DNA from: Trichobilharzia regenti
Lineage: Eukaryota > Platyhelminthes > Trematoda > Strigeidida > Schistosomatidae
Assembly: GCA_944472135.2 (NCBI GenBank)
Contig: OX235267.1
Coordinates: 18,273,452-18,337,451, forward strand
Reading direction: 5' to 3'
DNA length: 64,000 bases
This document shows positions 45,860 through 55,574 of the stretch, in pieces. Numbering within the stretch: position 1 is the first letter of the stretch; every line of letters begins with the position of its first letter. The notes beneath the pieces were generated by a model. The model saw nothing but the letters and a program-made list of their open reading frames with translations. It was not told the origin of the DNA and did no database searches. A program made the translations under genes and the position numbers.

Positions 45860-46080
45860 GACAATCATGAAGTTAACGTGTGGAAATATGATTCGCAGAC
45901 ATATGACTTGATTGTCTTAGAAACGGCCACGTAGAGATGACAGAATAACCTTCAGCACGAAAACAACCAATCAGAAGAGGCTGTTTCTCCGCTAACAATA
46001 ATGTACATGAAAGTCAATAAATATCTCTTGATTTTCTCAGCAAACAATCTGTAGCCTGGCCCTTGTCTTCTGTCGTTACA
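45860..46080 (+). repeat. Gypsy LTR piece (solo)
   Basis: aacaaccaatcagaagaggc, then taatgtacatgaaagtcaat and cctggcccttgtcttctgtc, ending GTTACA at 46080, match the minus-strand gypsy 3' LTR at 53666-53990. No internal gypsy coding sequence adjoins it. It sits between two RTE segments. Confidence 0.7.
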
Positions 46081-46209
46081 CCAGTATTCACCAGCGATTG
46101 GATTTTAGTATCCGAGGAACCAAATCAGGCCTGTGTGGCTGAAACCAGCTGTCAAAGACTTCATCGGCTGATCCCACGTTCTGGTTTGACTATCTCTAAC
46201 TCTTAAATC

Positions 46210-46780
46210 TAGTCTTATGTTAGCTGACATTCCTCGTCGAAGAAGGCTGGAGATGCACCATCTCATCGATGTAGCTTCACAACACCATCGACTGACTTGC
46301 CCTCCTTACATAACACTCTGCGCCTAACCTCGATATTATTCATCAGATTATTCCAATTAGTACGGGAGATAGAACGCACACATCTGTGGCCAAAGACAGT
46401 TTTTCCATATCTCTCACTTTCAATGGCTATGTCATGCCATGAAAGGGGAGGAATGGCTGTGCAGTACACGCATAAACATGTCCCTTGGTCGATAAACAAA
46501 TATCACGTCTATGCCAGAGATGGCGTTAAGTGGTAAATGCCACACAAGTCTTATGTACCCATGCTGACATTCCGTCAACAATCAGTAAATTAGGATTAGT
46601 ACAACTTCCCAAATAAGTGAAGTGGTCAACATACTCTGCCATTCCACTTCCTCCCTTTTACCTAAGGGCTTGCGTAGTCCGGTCATGTAGCAGCATTTTG
46701 CATTTAACAGTGGGGAATTGTATGCCAAACTTCCGAAGATTTCTGCTCCATATATTGAGAAGACTTTGCATTTTAGTCAG
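46210..46780 (-). pseudogene. SR2-like RTE C-terminal fragment with internal deletion
   Basis: 46780-46610 corresponds to the RT segment MQSLLNIWSRNLRKFGIQF through VEHxDxF. 46499-46220 gives HRCVRSISRTNWNNLMNNIE and RRRVLCKEGKSVDGVVKLHR. It shares with 44165-44400 the precise loss of the LGHVLRMPSH segment (LRW is followed by CISSLLRRG). The two are near-identical inverted copies about 2 kb apart. Confidence 0.82.
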
Positions 46781-46781
46781 A

Positions 46782-47425
46782 ATAGTTACCCAAAAGTACA
46801 ATAATATCCGCAAACAGTATAGTTTGTCTTTAAAGGTAAAATATTTAGATTCTAAACAAAGTTTTAAGCTTTTTATAACTTCTGCTATTGATAATGAAGA
46901 TTTAGCTAATACTTCCTGATTGTTTTCAAATTCATATTTCATGATATCAAGCGAATCACATATAGGAATACTAGTAAATAGAGAAACCACATCAAAGCTT
47001 GCCATAATTTCATCTTCTTCACTAGTTATGCCCATTACTTTTCTTTTAAACTCAATATTTTTAATGGCCCAAGGAAAAATTGTATTGAAATGGTTTCAGT
47101 ATTCGTGATATGTGTTTTGATAAAGTGTAGGTCATTGAATTGATGAAATCAATTATTGGTCCTACAGGAACATTTATTTTGTGTATAACATGCAATCATG
47201 CAGACAAATATACTTAATAACAATTTGACATTAGTAATTACAAATATATGATGACTGCTTACATATTTCTATTGGTACAAATGTCTATTGACAAGTGACC
47301 TTCAAATAAACTGAATTCAGTTTATGTAAAAAATTCTGACCATATATTTTGGTGATTAGTAAAATCCGAATAATTCTGTTGAAGAAGCCTGTAGCTTACA
47401 CAACGAAACGTTCAGAAAAATCTTG
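46782..47425 (-). pseudogene. PLE of a second family, RT fragment and 5' region
   Basis: The frame 47035-46790 reads MASFDVVSLFTSIPICDSLD and VIKSLKLCLESKYFTFKDKL, the PLE RT motif SFDVVSLFT(S/N)(I/V)P. It differs from the 1-1465 family. It joins directly to RTE sequence at about 46780, so a single open frame crosses two unrelated elements. Upstream, at 47378-47425 on the plus strand, a hammerhead-like motif is seen (separate entry). Confidence 0.8.
47378..47425 (+). ncRNA. Hammerhead-ribozyme-like motif, PLE type (decayed)
   Basis: attctg / ttgaaga / agcctgtagcttacacaac / gaaacgtt / cagaa: stem I UUCUG pairs with CAGAA. The core UUGAAGA differs from CUGANGA only at the first base, and GAAACGUU fits GAAA plus a minimal stem III and cleavage triplet. 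Stem II is weakened. PLEs are known to carry small hammerhead variants with almost no stem III. Probably inactive here. Confidence 0.4.
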
Positions 47426-47723
47426 TTTTGATTTTTTCTTAAACACGCTGGGATTAATTTAAATAGCTTATAATGAATCACGCTGACTCCGCGCTCAAAT
47501 CATTCCATGAAGTTCGTAGCATCCACGGTCTGGAAACTTATAATACATTAAGTGCTTAAGATAAACTATCTCTTTATATTGTTTTGTGAAAATTCATGAA
47601 GGGAAGTAATTGATTCAAACATTTCTACCCCCACCACCACCCACCCACCCACGAAAATACAATTAATGATGTTGTGATTTGATAGAAAAAAAAGCCAGAA
47701 ACAACTCCATATATCATGCTTAC

Positions 47724-47883
47724 TTTGGTGTGATATAAGTAGCATCATCAGTATCCATCATAGGACTATTAGCTGGTAGCATCATATAGGTGAAATAACC
47801 AACGATAACTGCAGTAGAATAACCAAAGGCGACTAAAATCCCTTCTAAACGAATCCATCGGTTTAACCGAGAAGAAAAACTGC
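47724..47883 (-). CDS. MFSD11-like exon c
   Basis: 160 bp between atgtag and GTAAGC. Begins with GC completing a Gly codon from exon b and ends with AA. It encodes (G)SFSSRLNRWIRLEGILVAFG, YSTAVIVGYFTYMMLPANSP, then MMDTDDATYITP. This corresponds to the helix and the short acidic loop that precede the DSxxNTQ segment in MFSD11 (animal proteins read FGLL..NRFGRNPVVLLGI and FLN(M/I)P.DAPI there). Order and spacing fit. Confidence 0.85.
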
Positions 47884-47937
47884 CTACATAACGACAAATT
47901 AATAAATGTCAAAGGGAAATGATTGAATATATATATA

Positions 47938-48764
47938 CATATATATATATGCAACTATGCAGAAATGCAGTTCACTGAGGGTACACAGTTATGGCTAGTA
48001 TCAGTTTGAGAAATTGGTATTCAGCTAATAGATTTCACATTGGAGCCTCATCTAGTTTACTTCCTGACAATCATCGAACGTTATGAACCCCAAAATACAC
48101 ATACCAGGCAGCATAGCTTCTTCAGTTAACTCAGTCATTGAGTTGTAATACACATACACATTTCAAGCTTGTAACCTGAAGTTAATGTATAAAAGGTTAT
48201 TCAATCTATAATTGGATTGATTCAGTACTGTAAACAAACTTTTGTAAAACTGAGTTATAGTTTTGATATACAATATGACTCGGGCTTAATTATAGCACTA
48301 CCAGAATTGTCAATGCTTTTAATAAATAGCTCTTATGAACTCGATTAAACAAGTGTCAAGTTTAGGTCCAAAACGCATTACTTATTACTTTTATTGTAAC
48401 AATAGCTAGAAGGGATAAGTAAAAAGGCACTCCAACGGTGAACCAACTAGCCAAGAACTTATTGCCCCCAAAAATATATACAAGGAAATGGAGTGAGAGA
48501 GTAACATTACACATCAGACTGTCGGGTGGAGCCCGAACAGGAAGCAATTAAAAGGATGTTGGAGTATGACACGAAATCTTGTGGGAAGTTGTAAGGTCTG
48601 TGATGTTCCTTCTTCATACAACAGTACTATAGAGGCTTCGAATGTTATTTTTACTATTTTCACTAATTTTATTTTTCTATGGGTATTGATTCGTTTCCAA
48701 ATGAATTCTGGTAGATAGTTATTTATTTACCAGTAATATTTTCTTCACTACTGCTGTATAAAAA
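47938..48764. other. Intron sequence
   Basis: Simple TA-rich run at 47925-47950. A 61-codon minus frame at 48547-48362 is hydrophobic but lacks splice signals in phase with the neighbouring exons and is not assigned. Confidence 0.45.
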
Positions 48765-49290
48765 AGGGGTATCACAGGCCTTACGTAGGATTCTCAATGA
48801 AGCTGGAATTAGGGTAGCATTTAAACCAACCATCTCTCTCAGAGATAAACTTTGTCGGCTCAACGACCCAATAGATGCAATTAAGAAAGGCAATATAATT
48901 TACAAAATACGACGCAATGACTGTGAGGTTAATCACACAGGTCACACTAGTAACCAATGTCAGTTAGGTAATCGGAACATAAGATTTTGGCCAGACCTAA
49001 AATGGAGAGAGTGGTTATTCACTGAGTCACTGTTCATCCAATCGACAACAAACACAGGCAACCGAAATTATACAACGCCTATACTGGAGATACGAAAGTA
49101 GCCACAAGTAACAAGGGAACAGAAATAATTATTGCGCAAATTATGAAGCCGTGTGACTAAATTCATGATTATGAGCAATAAATTCTGCTCCGAATGTCAT
49201 CCAGTTATTAATACTGCAATATTGAGTGTTGAATCAAATAAACTTATCAAATACGAAAAACAATTGTAGTTTAGGAAGATGTCTCACCAG
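48765..49290 (+). pseudogene. PLE C-terminal fragment with decayed GIY-YIG and following unit start
   Basis: Translation of 48765-49100 gives KKGVSQALRRILNEAGIRVA, DKLCRLNDPI, IIYKIRRNDCEVNHTGHTSN (YIG changed to HTG) and ESLFIQSTTNTGNRN, collinear with 29640-30065. Then tgattatgagcaataaattc and a decayed cgaatgtcatcc mark the next pseudo-LTR, as at 30320. Frames are broken. Confidence 0.8.
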
Positions 49291-49689
49291 GTTTCTTTGG
49301 GTTGTTTGCAACTGCTTGTTAACCATCGGGAGAAATATTTGGTGTCGGTGAAATGGTATGCTGATTAACAGCCTTCAAAAACGCCTAGACACCCATACAA
49401 AATATCTTACAAATAGCCCAAATAAATAACAGTGTCAGTGTCTTTTACAACAGTTCATTGACAGAATACTGAGAATACAATATGATGTAATATATAATAT
49501 TAATATCATGATATCACCTCCAGTTTAGACAAAGGTGTTAAATTTATTCGTATTCTTCCTTGAGTATATATCTATCTTTCATTCTGTAACCAAGTGTCTT
49601 CTGTTAAATAAGATTATTGTGACACAAACAGGGTGCTAGATTAGTAGGCGGTTGCATTCTTATTTTCCTGATAGGAAGAAGTAGACTAT

Positions 49690-49780
49690 ACAGAGGACTG
49701 TGTGATTTATCAAAATAAAATCTTATCCATGATGGAGTTACACTCTACCACAGTGCTCAAGTTTTATACTTATACACTGT
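49690..49780 (+). repeat. PLE 5' terminal fragment
   Basis: ctgtgtgatttatcaaaata through gttacactctaccacagtgc equals the first coding bases of the PLE family (compare 1370-1440 in reverse). The flanks are unrelated. Confidence 0.7.
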
Positions 49781-49887
49781 ACACAGTTGCATGCACAACT
49801 GAGCTGATGAAAACCGTATGAAATCAAATGAATTCATTCAACAAAATATAATTTGAAAATGATACATAACTTGATTAATTAACGTAC

Positions 49888-50013
49888 CGACAATTTCTCC
49901 AATCCCAATGAATAAACCAGCTAATCCGATATAAGATTTAGCATTTTTACCAAAATGTAAACAATGCCCCAATGCTGAAGCATAAAGACTTGAATAAAAT
50001 GTTAGATTAATGC
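49888..50013 (-). CDS. MFSD11-like exon b
   Basis: 126 bp between tgttttatag and GTACGT; phase 1 at both ends. It encodes (G)INLTFYSSLYASALGHCLHF, GKNAKSYIGLAG and LFIGIGEIV(G). The family signature is TGxxLTFxSxxYxxxxG, FGxxxKSxIGLxGxFIGIGEIxGG, almost residue for residue, which is the strongest evidence for the gene's identity. Confidence 0.92.
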
Positions 50014-50282
50014 CTATAAAACAAAAGAAAACGCGAATCTTTTTCCACAGTAAAAATTAGTACGAGGAGTTCAGGGATGCATACGCAACGTGCGCTACTG
50101 AAACGATTGCTAAGTAGTATATGGATGCAAATATGTATATCAGCGTCAAGAAAATTTGATGGCTGAAGCATAAATTTAAGGAAGGTTGCTTGCGACACAA
50201 ATTGGAAAAAGTGACAGGCAGACAAAGAAGTACAGTATGGAAGACAAAGCAGCACAATACCACAGAGCTATGTATACAAATT

Positions 50283-50480
50283 GTGGTTATTATTATCATT
50301 TTGATTACAGCTTGATTCCAAACTGTATTTTTGGTACAAGTATGGAATTTACAGCATGTGATATCGGTAGCCCAAATTTTGCAGGCCAACCGTAGATATC
50401 AGGTGTGCGTCTGCAGGGGATCGAACCTCGGACCATGTGTATGATCGGCGAGAGTCCTAACCACTGTGCCACCGACGCAC
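50283..50480 (-). repeat. tRNA-derived SINE, family 2
   Basis: Reading minus: gtgcgtcggtggcacagtgg (A box) and ggttcgatcccctgc (B box), then a body ending in gattacag/tgtaatcaaaatga. It is a sister of 60640-60825. It lies in the first identified intron of the MFSD11-like gene. Confidence 0.75.
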
Positions 50481-50499
50481 AGAAGTATTTTGCCTATAT

Positions 50500-51105
50500 T
50501 TGTGTATCAAGTTGCAATGAAAAATTCCGAGCATAGGATGAAGACGTCTTTAATTTGTGAACACCTTCTGGAGTCAGGTCATTTAATTCCACGTGATGTA
50601 TCTTTTAAAGTTATCTACAGCGCTAAATCCAGCTACTCCAAAAGCTTACGTTCCCTCCGCCTATGCATAGCTGAAGCTCTAGTTACTCATGAACAGAAGC
50701 CTAAATATATTCAAAAACATTTTGTTAAACCCACTACTTTACCTTAGTCATGGTAATGTTCTTGTATTTTATTATATTTTACCACTTCATTTCATCTTCG
50801 ACTTATTTGTTGTTATCATCATTGCGCTCCTAATTTTTAAACAAAACTTGACCCACTCTTTTTAAATTCTTAATGCCAATTCACTTAATTAATTACCTTT
50901 AAAAGTTTTGTGATTCATCTAATTCAACTACATCCCCTTAATAAATCGTTTCAATTACCTTTGTTTTTACTATATGCATATTGACTGAGCAATTTCTAGT
51001 GCCACTAAATGCCTTTTTCCGTACTATAAATATGACTGTACAGCTTAAAAATGAAGTTGTTGATAAGGATTATTTCTTCGCTGAACAAAACTGTGTTTTT
51101 CTTTG
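50500..51105 (+). pseudogene. PLE C-terminal end (third family) and 3' UTR
   Basis: The frame 50466-50747 reads KTSLICEHLLESGHLIPRDV, LRSLRLCIAEALVTHEQKPK and YIQKHFVKPTTLP. This is the C-terminal endonuclease end of PLEs (xIAxHLLESGHxI, LRIAEALxIxxxKP). The 3' UTR follows to the short block ttcttcgctgaacaaaactg at about 51075-51095. Confidence 0.78.
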
Positions 51106-51429
51106 TGAATAATTCCGTTACCAATTCTCTTGGCTTACTGTTGTCATACACATACTTTATATCTCAATGTTGAAGGGGGAATTCGAGAGTCGGAAATTAT
51201 GCACAGTATTACATGTATATCCTTGCCTCTTCATTACAAATCTTAACATGATCACAAGTAACATACTTACGAAAATCACTTAAGCCTATGAGAAGGGAAG
51301 TAATCTCATTAAAACAATATCGTTTACCATAAGACAATGACTTATATTATATGCACTGAACTGAATTTTCGACATAGAATTTTGTACATACCATGTACAG
51401 CAGTTTAAGTTGCCACACATCAAAACAGC

Positions 51430-52160
51430 ATACGTATATACAGTCTTCATGCTGCGAAGGGAGGAGAGTTAAATCTTGGAAAAATCCTAATGGGAAATGG
51501 GTTTTCACCACGTTTTGTAGACAGTTGAAATGCACAAAATGTGACTTAATATCTGTAACCTACAATATGCTCCACATGAACCCTGAATTCAAAAGTGATT
51601 TAGCTGACGACATCCTTAAAACGATCTCACATTCCTTGAAAAGTTTATTCACTACAGAAGCGATGAGAATACACTTTTCGAGTCGACAATCACCATTCAA
51701 TGTCCTGAAGGACAATAGTCCTCAGCTGACTAACTCTACGTCAGTCATTCGACTCATGTTGTATACAAGAAGCTGAGAGAACACAATCCTGCGTGGTTAC
51801 GAAAAGATGGACGTGACGCTATAACAAAAGCAATAATTGAACATCTGATCGACGCTAGTCCTCTTATTTCTACAGTCTCTTTTTTTAAGCCTATTAACAG
51901 AGTGAAAAAGAACCTACCCAAATCATCACGTATCCTGCTCTTTGTATTGCTGAAGCTTCGACTGTAGAAACGGAAAAGCCAAACCTTTATATACAAAAAA
52001 AGTTTGTTCAACCCCTCGAACTCTCATGGTCTTAATCCGTCTATGCTAAACTATCATAATCCCCATTGCTACTTTGGCTCTACTTATTTTACTCTTTGTT
52101 TATTCAATTTGTATATTCTTCCTTGATGAAGTTGACAGTTGTTATTTATTTCGATTTGAA
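51430..52160 (+). pseudogene. PLE C-terminal region (related copy) with 3' UTR
   Basis: 51500-51780 gives KSLFTTEAMRIHFSSRQSPF and VLKDNSPQLTNSTSVIRLML. After frameshifts, 51785-52035 gives REHNPAWLRKDGRDAITKAI, IEHLIDAS and IAEASTVETEKPNLYIQKKF. The RT is absent. After the stop, ttccttgatgaagttgacag (52113 on) resembles the start of a hammerhead-like motif. Confidence 0.72.
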
Positions 52161-53109
52161 CGATTTTCGTTATTTCACTTTCCACCATTATTTATTTAAT
52201 CCAATATAATATTTTGTAATGCTGTTTTATAATAATGTAATGTTTTAGCTGACCACTAATCTTATTATTTCGATACCCCTTTGATATGTTTCGTAAGCTA
52301 TTTTATAAAATATACAACCACTTATTTTTGTTAAAATTCACATCATTGATAAAAATATATAGAGAGAGGGAGACTATAAGACTTAGTAATGGACTTCTAG
52401 TAAGGGGAAACATATTTACACATTCCTAACCACATTAAAGTTCGGCTGGGTCGAAGGAGAATACATTGGTCTGACTGGTTGGCAATTGGCTCAAGGCTAG
52501 TCAAGTTATCCAATGAGGTCATTCCGTGTCCCCAACGTTAACTTACTCCAGATTTGAGGAATACACGCTTCTACCTCTGCAGCCATTGACTTAAAATGTT
52601 GATTTCAATTTTGGCCGCTCCCTACCAATCTCCTCGCTGAATCACTTGTTTTGCTTTTCTCATGTATCATCATATCAGATCAAATATCCCTACTAATAAT
52701 TTAATACCAGCAAAAGACTTCAGTCTCTGCTATGATGACCATTTAAATTTCAATCTATTTTTTCGAAAGTTAAGCTTTTCACAATTTGTAAAAGAATCCC
52801 ATTTACTTTTTATAGGAAAGGAAAAATAACAAATTTAAAACAGACGAGCGACTTAGCGAATGTTAAACAGCTTCATTACCTGAAAATAAATTCGCAGAAT
52901 AACTCCATATTCCTCAAAGCAGTATCGATATTCATCAAAATGACTACCTTCGGGGTCAGAATAGAGAGGTACATTGAGTTTTGGGAAGTAATGAGTTAAG
53001 TTTTACTTTAAAAAGCTCAATTCATGCTCATTGAGTCGACCATTTGCTATTATTGAAATTCTTAACTTCGTCAAAAAATTTAAGCCTAAACTCCACTTTC
53101 ATCGCTTAC
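52161..53109. other. Intron sequence with repeat traces
   Basis: tcctcgctgaatcacttgtt (52631-52650) repeats the short block found in the 44-kb foldback arms. Otherwise no feature is supported until the host exon. Confidence 0.5.
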
Positions 53110-53175
53110 CGGTGAATGCTGCTGCCACAAGTATACACATCATTGGTTTAGTCATTAGAATTTCAACCGATCGAC
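53110..53175 (-). CDS. MFSD11-like exon a
   Basis: 66 bp between a pyrimidine-rich acceptor (tgttactacatcag) and GTAAGC. It encodes RSVEILMTKPMMCILVAAAF and T, with the last base starting the Gly codon completed by exon b. It matches the family segment (K)xxxLCVTKEMLLLSxTTAYTG that leads into exon b. Confidence 0.85.
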
Positions 53176-53444
53176 CTGATGTAGTAACAGATACGAAAAA
53201 AGAAAACAGACACTCAATAGACAAGATGAAAAGATGAATAAATAACGCTTTACAGACACAAATTGTTCCTCTTTAGTACTAAATTACTAACTGGCAACAG
53301 TGCTGGTTGTTTAAAAGTTCGTTGTTTTCAATGGTTCTCTAATTAAGTTCATTTAGTTACAACCTGAAAATCGATCAAGTCCCAACACTCCGTATATTCT
53401 CATGAACCAGTCAACCGATGTTAAACAAATCGAATCATCCATTA

Positions 53445-53665
53445 CAAGGTTACGAAGATAATCATTCAGACACTTAGAAGACAAAAGAAATTGAGCAAAG
53501 AACATTATTTTCTATTTATTATGAAAAATGAGGATGAAGCAAAGAACATCCTGGACAAATTTAACGATGTTCATCCTGCATTAAATTTTACCATGGAAAA
53601 AGACTCTAGTATTTCATTTCTAGACGTTCTTGTGACTAGAAAAGAGGACGGTACAATGAGAAGTT
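53445..53665 (+). pseudogene. PLE RT thumb fragment, cut by gypsy LTR
   Basis: KEHYFLFIMKNEDEAKNILD, KFNDVHPALNFTMEKDSSIS, FLDVLVTRKEDGT: the PLE segment FNxxHPxxxFTxExExxxxxxFLDVxxxR. It ends exactly where the gypsy LTR begins (TGTAAC at 53666), so the gypsy element landed in this PLE or adjoining debris. Confidence 0.82.
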
Positions 53666-53990
53666 TGTAACAACAGAAGACAAGGGCCAGGCAACAGATC
53701 ATTTACTTAGGAAATCAACAGATATTTATAGATTTTCATGTACATTATTATAGATTATTTAAGCAAACAAACACAGTCTTCTGATTGGTTGTTTCTCACT
53801 GAACGTTAATCTTTCATCTCTTTGTGGCCGTCTATTGAAGTTCAGATTGTCTATCTGCAAATTGTATCCGTCTACGCAAAGTCTGCTGTGATTGGTTGTT
53901 GAATCAGTCTTTGTTCATATTTTCTCACGATCAATATTGAGGACGTAAACATTGACGTAAATTACTGTCTACCAATTTGGCTAGCAGACA
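53666..53990 (-). repeat. Gypsy 3' LTR
   Basis: 325 bp; on the minus strand it starts TGTCTGCTAGCC and ends CTGTTGTTACA. A purine-rich gtgagagc precedes it. Boundaries are supported by TG...CA ends and by the partial copy at 45860-46080. Confidence 0.8.
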
Positions 53991-54003
53991 GCTCTCACCA
54001 AAC

Positions 54004-55483
54004 TCATTCCCCGTCAAATAGTTTGGATTGAAGTCGGCTTGATCTTCTTGGTGCTGGCGTCATCGTTGGCTTGTCTCGCTCTATCCATTTCTGGAGCTCT
54101 CTGACGTTCACCGCTTCTCTCTGTTTGCATTTTTGATGGTATATACGTGACCCCGTCTCGCAGTGACCGTGTATGGTCCTTCTCACTCTGGTAGCAGTTT
54201 TCACGCCCCTGGTACGTATCCGCCGGTGTTTCGCCTGTCTCTACATTTAAAGTGATCTCCAATCTCGAATGCGGGGTACTTCCCCTTTACCCTCTGTTCG
54301 GCTTTCACAGCGTCCACTTTCTGCTTTCTTTTTAGGTTGTTGATGGCTTATTTTCGCTCCGTCCGCCATCTCGTAATACTCCTATGCTGATAGAGGGGCC
54401 ATGTTTTGTTATGTGTCGGTAGTCGTGGTTTCCTCCCATACATCAACTGAAGCGGTGCTTTCTTCGTCGTTCCTTACGCGGACGCACGATGTGCTAGCAG
54501 AATCAGTGGAAGCCCTATCTCCCAGTTACCGCCCTTTGTGGCCAGCCACTCTTTCGGGGTACAGTTATTTCCTTCTGTCAACCCGTTCGTTTGTGGATGA
54601 TATGGCATTGTTCTAATTTTCTTGATTTTTAACTCTTGCAACCGAACTTTAAACTCTTCGTTTTCAAAACACGGACCTTGGTCTGTCAATATCGTTTCTG
54701 GCACATCGTGGTTTGCAACGATGTGTCGAACCACTGCTTCTGTGACCGTTTTTGTGCGTTGATCAGGGATCGCGCCTGCGTTAGCCATCGTGTGGCATGT
54801 TCTGTCATGACCAGAAGATATTGATTGCCATTGGAGGTTTGTGGAAAAGGTCCCATTACATCTACGGACCGCAGGTCGCCTACTGCTGTCACTGGAACTG
54901 ACTGAGGTGACAGTCGTATGTACTGATCACCTTTCATCAGCTGACATTGCGTACACGCTGTTACGTACTTCTCGACGTCTTCTCTCATACCTAGCCAGTA
55001 CATGGTTTGTCACAGGAGATCGTTTGTTCGGGTAACACCTGTGTGAGCTAGTTGGTGACAGTCCTGTATCATCTCTTGGCGCGGGCATTGAGGTATTACT
55101 GCCAAGCAGCTTCCGTCATCCTCCCGCCACGTCAACATTCCACAGGCATTCAAGCTTAGCCGGTCTTTCTGTTTGAGTAGGAGATTTAGCTCACGGTTCG
55201 CTATGGGCCGATTCACCTTTTTTTCGTTAGTTATCATTTGTATAACAGTTTTTAAGGTGTCGTCTGATCTTTGAATCTGGACAAGTCTTGCTGGGTCCTG
55301 CTCTAAGGCATTAACACCATATGCTATTTCAGGTAATTCTACCTCTTCTGTTCTAGATAGAATATCCGGTAACACATTCTCTTCTCCTGGAACATGAGAG
55401 ATCGTGAAATCATACTTTCGTAGGTGCAGAATCCACCAAGACAACTTCCCACGTGGGTTTCTGGCGGTTCTCAGCCACTGCAA
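54004..55483 (-). pseudogene. Gypsy RNase H end and integrase, broken
   Basis: 55483-55010: RKYDFTISHVPGEENVLPDI (end of RNase H and tether) and the integrase finger CHQLAHTGVTRT. 55003-54686: finger cysteines TACTQCQLMKGD and first catalytic D in RSVDVMGPFPQTSNGNQYLL. 54788-54474: LTDQGPCFENEEF (second D) and PYHPQTNGLTEGNN (E). 54262-54004: C-terminal tail ending RRSSRLQSKLFDGE. Four frame changes make it inactive. Integrase would join the cDNA to host DNA. Confidence 0.85.
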
Positions 55484-55574
55484 CGGCTTATCATCAGTCT
55501 CTATGTGGAAGGGCTGAGCAAGTAAATAGGGTCTCCATTTGTCTAGCGCTTATACAATCGCCAAACACTCCTTC

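Larger units (their letters stand above)
41834..53175 (-). other. Host gene region: MFSD11/UNC93-like protein, four exons
   Basis: Exons in transcript order are 53175-53110, 50013-49888, 47883-47724 and 41978-41834. Each has AG at the acceptor and GTAAGC, GTACGT, GTAAGC or GTGAGT at the donor. Codon phases match at all three junctions, and the joined peptide follows the MFSD11 family collinearly from the helix before TG(I/L)xLTF to FKSIQ. Introns are 3096, 2004 and 5745 bp and hold PLE, RTE, gypsy and SINE pieces. The N-terminal exons (upstream, higher coordinates) and the last exon (after 41834) were not identified with confidence. MFSD11 is a major-facilitator-type multi-pass membrane protein with no settled substrate. 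Confidence 0.85.

Noticed and set aside
48362..48547. Hydrophobic minus-strand frame as an extra MFSD11-like exon
   Set aside because: Exons c (47883) and b (49888) already join in phase with family-consistent spacing, so no exon is missing there.
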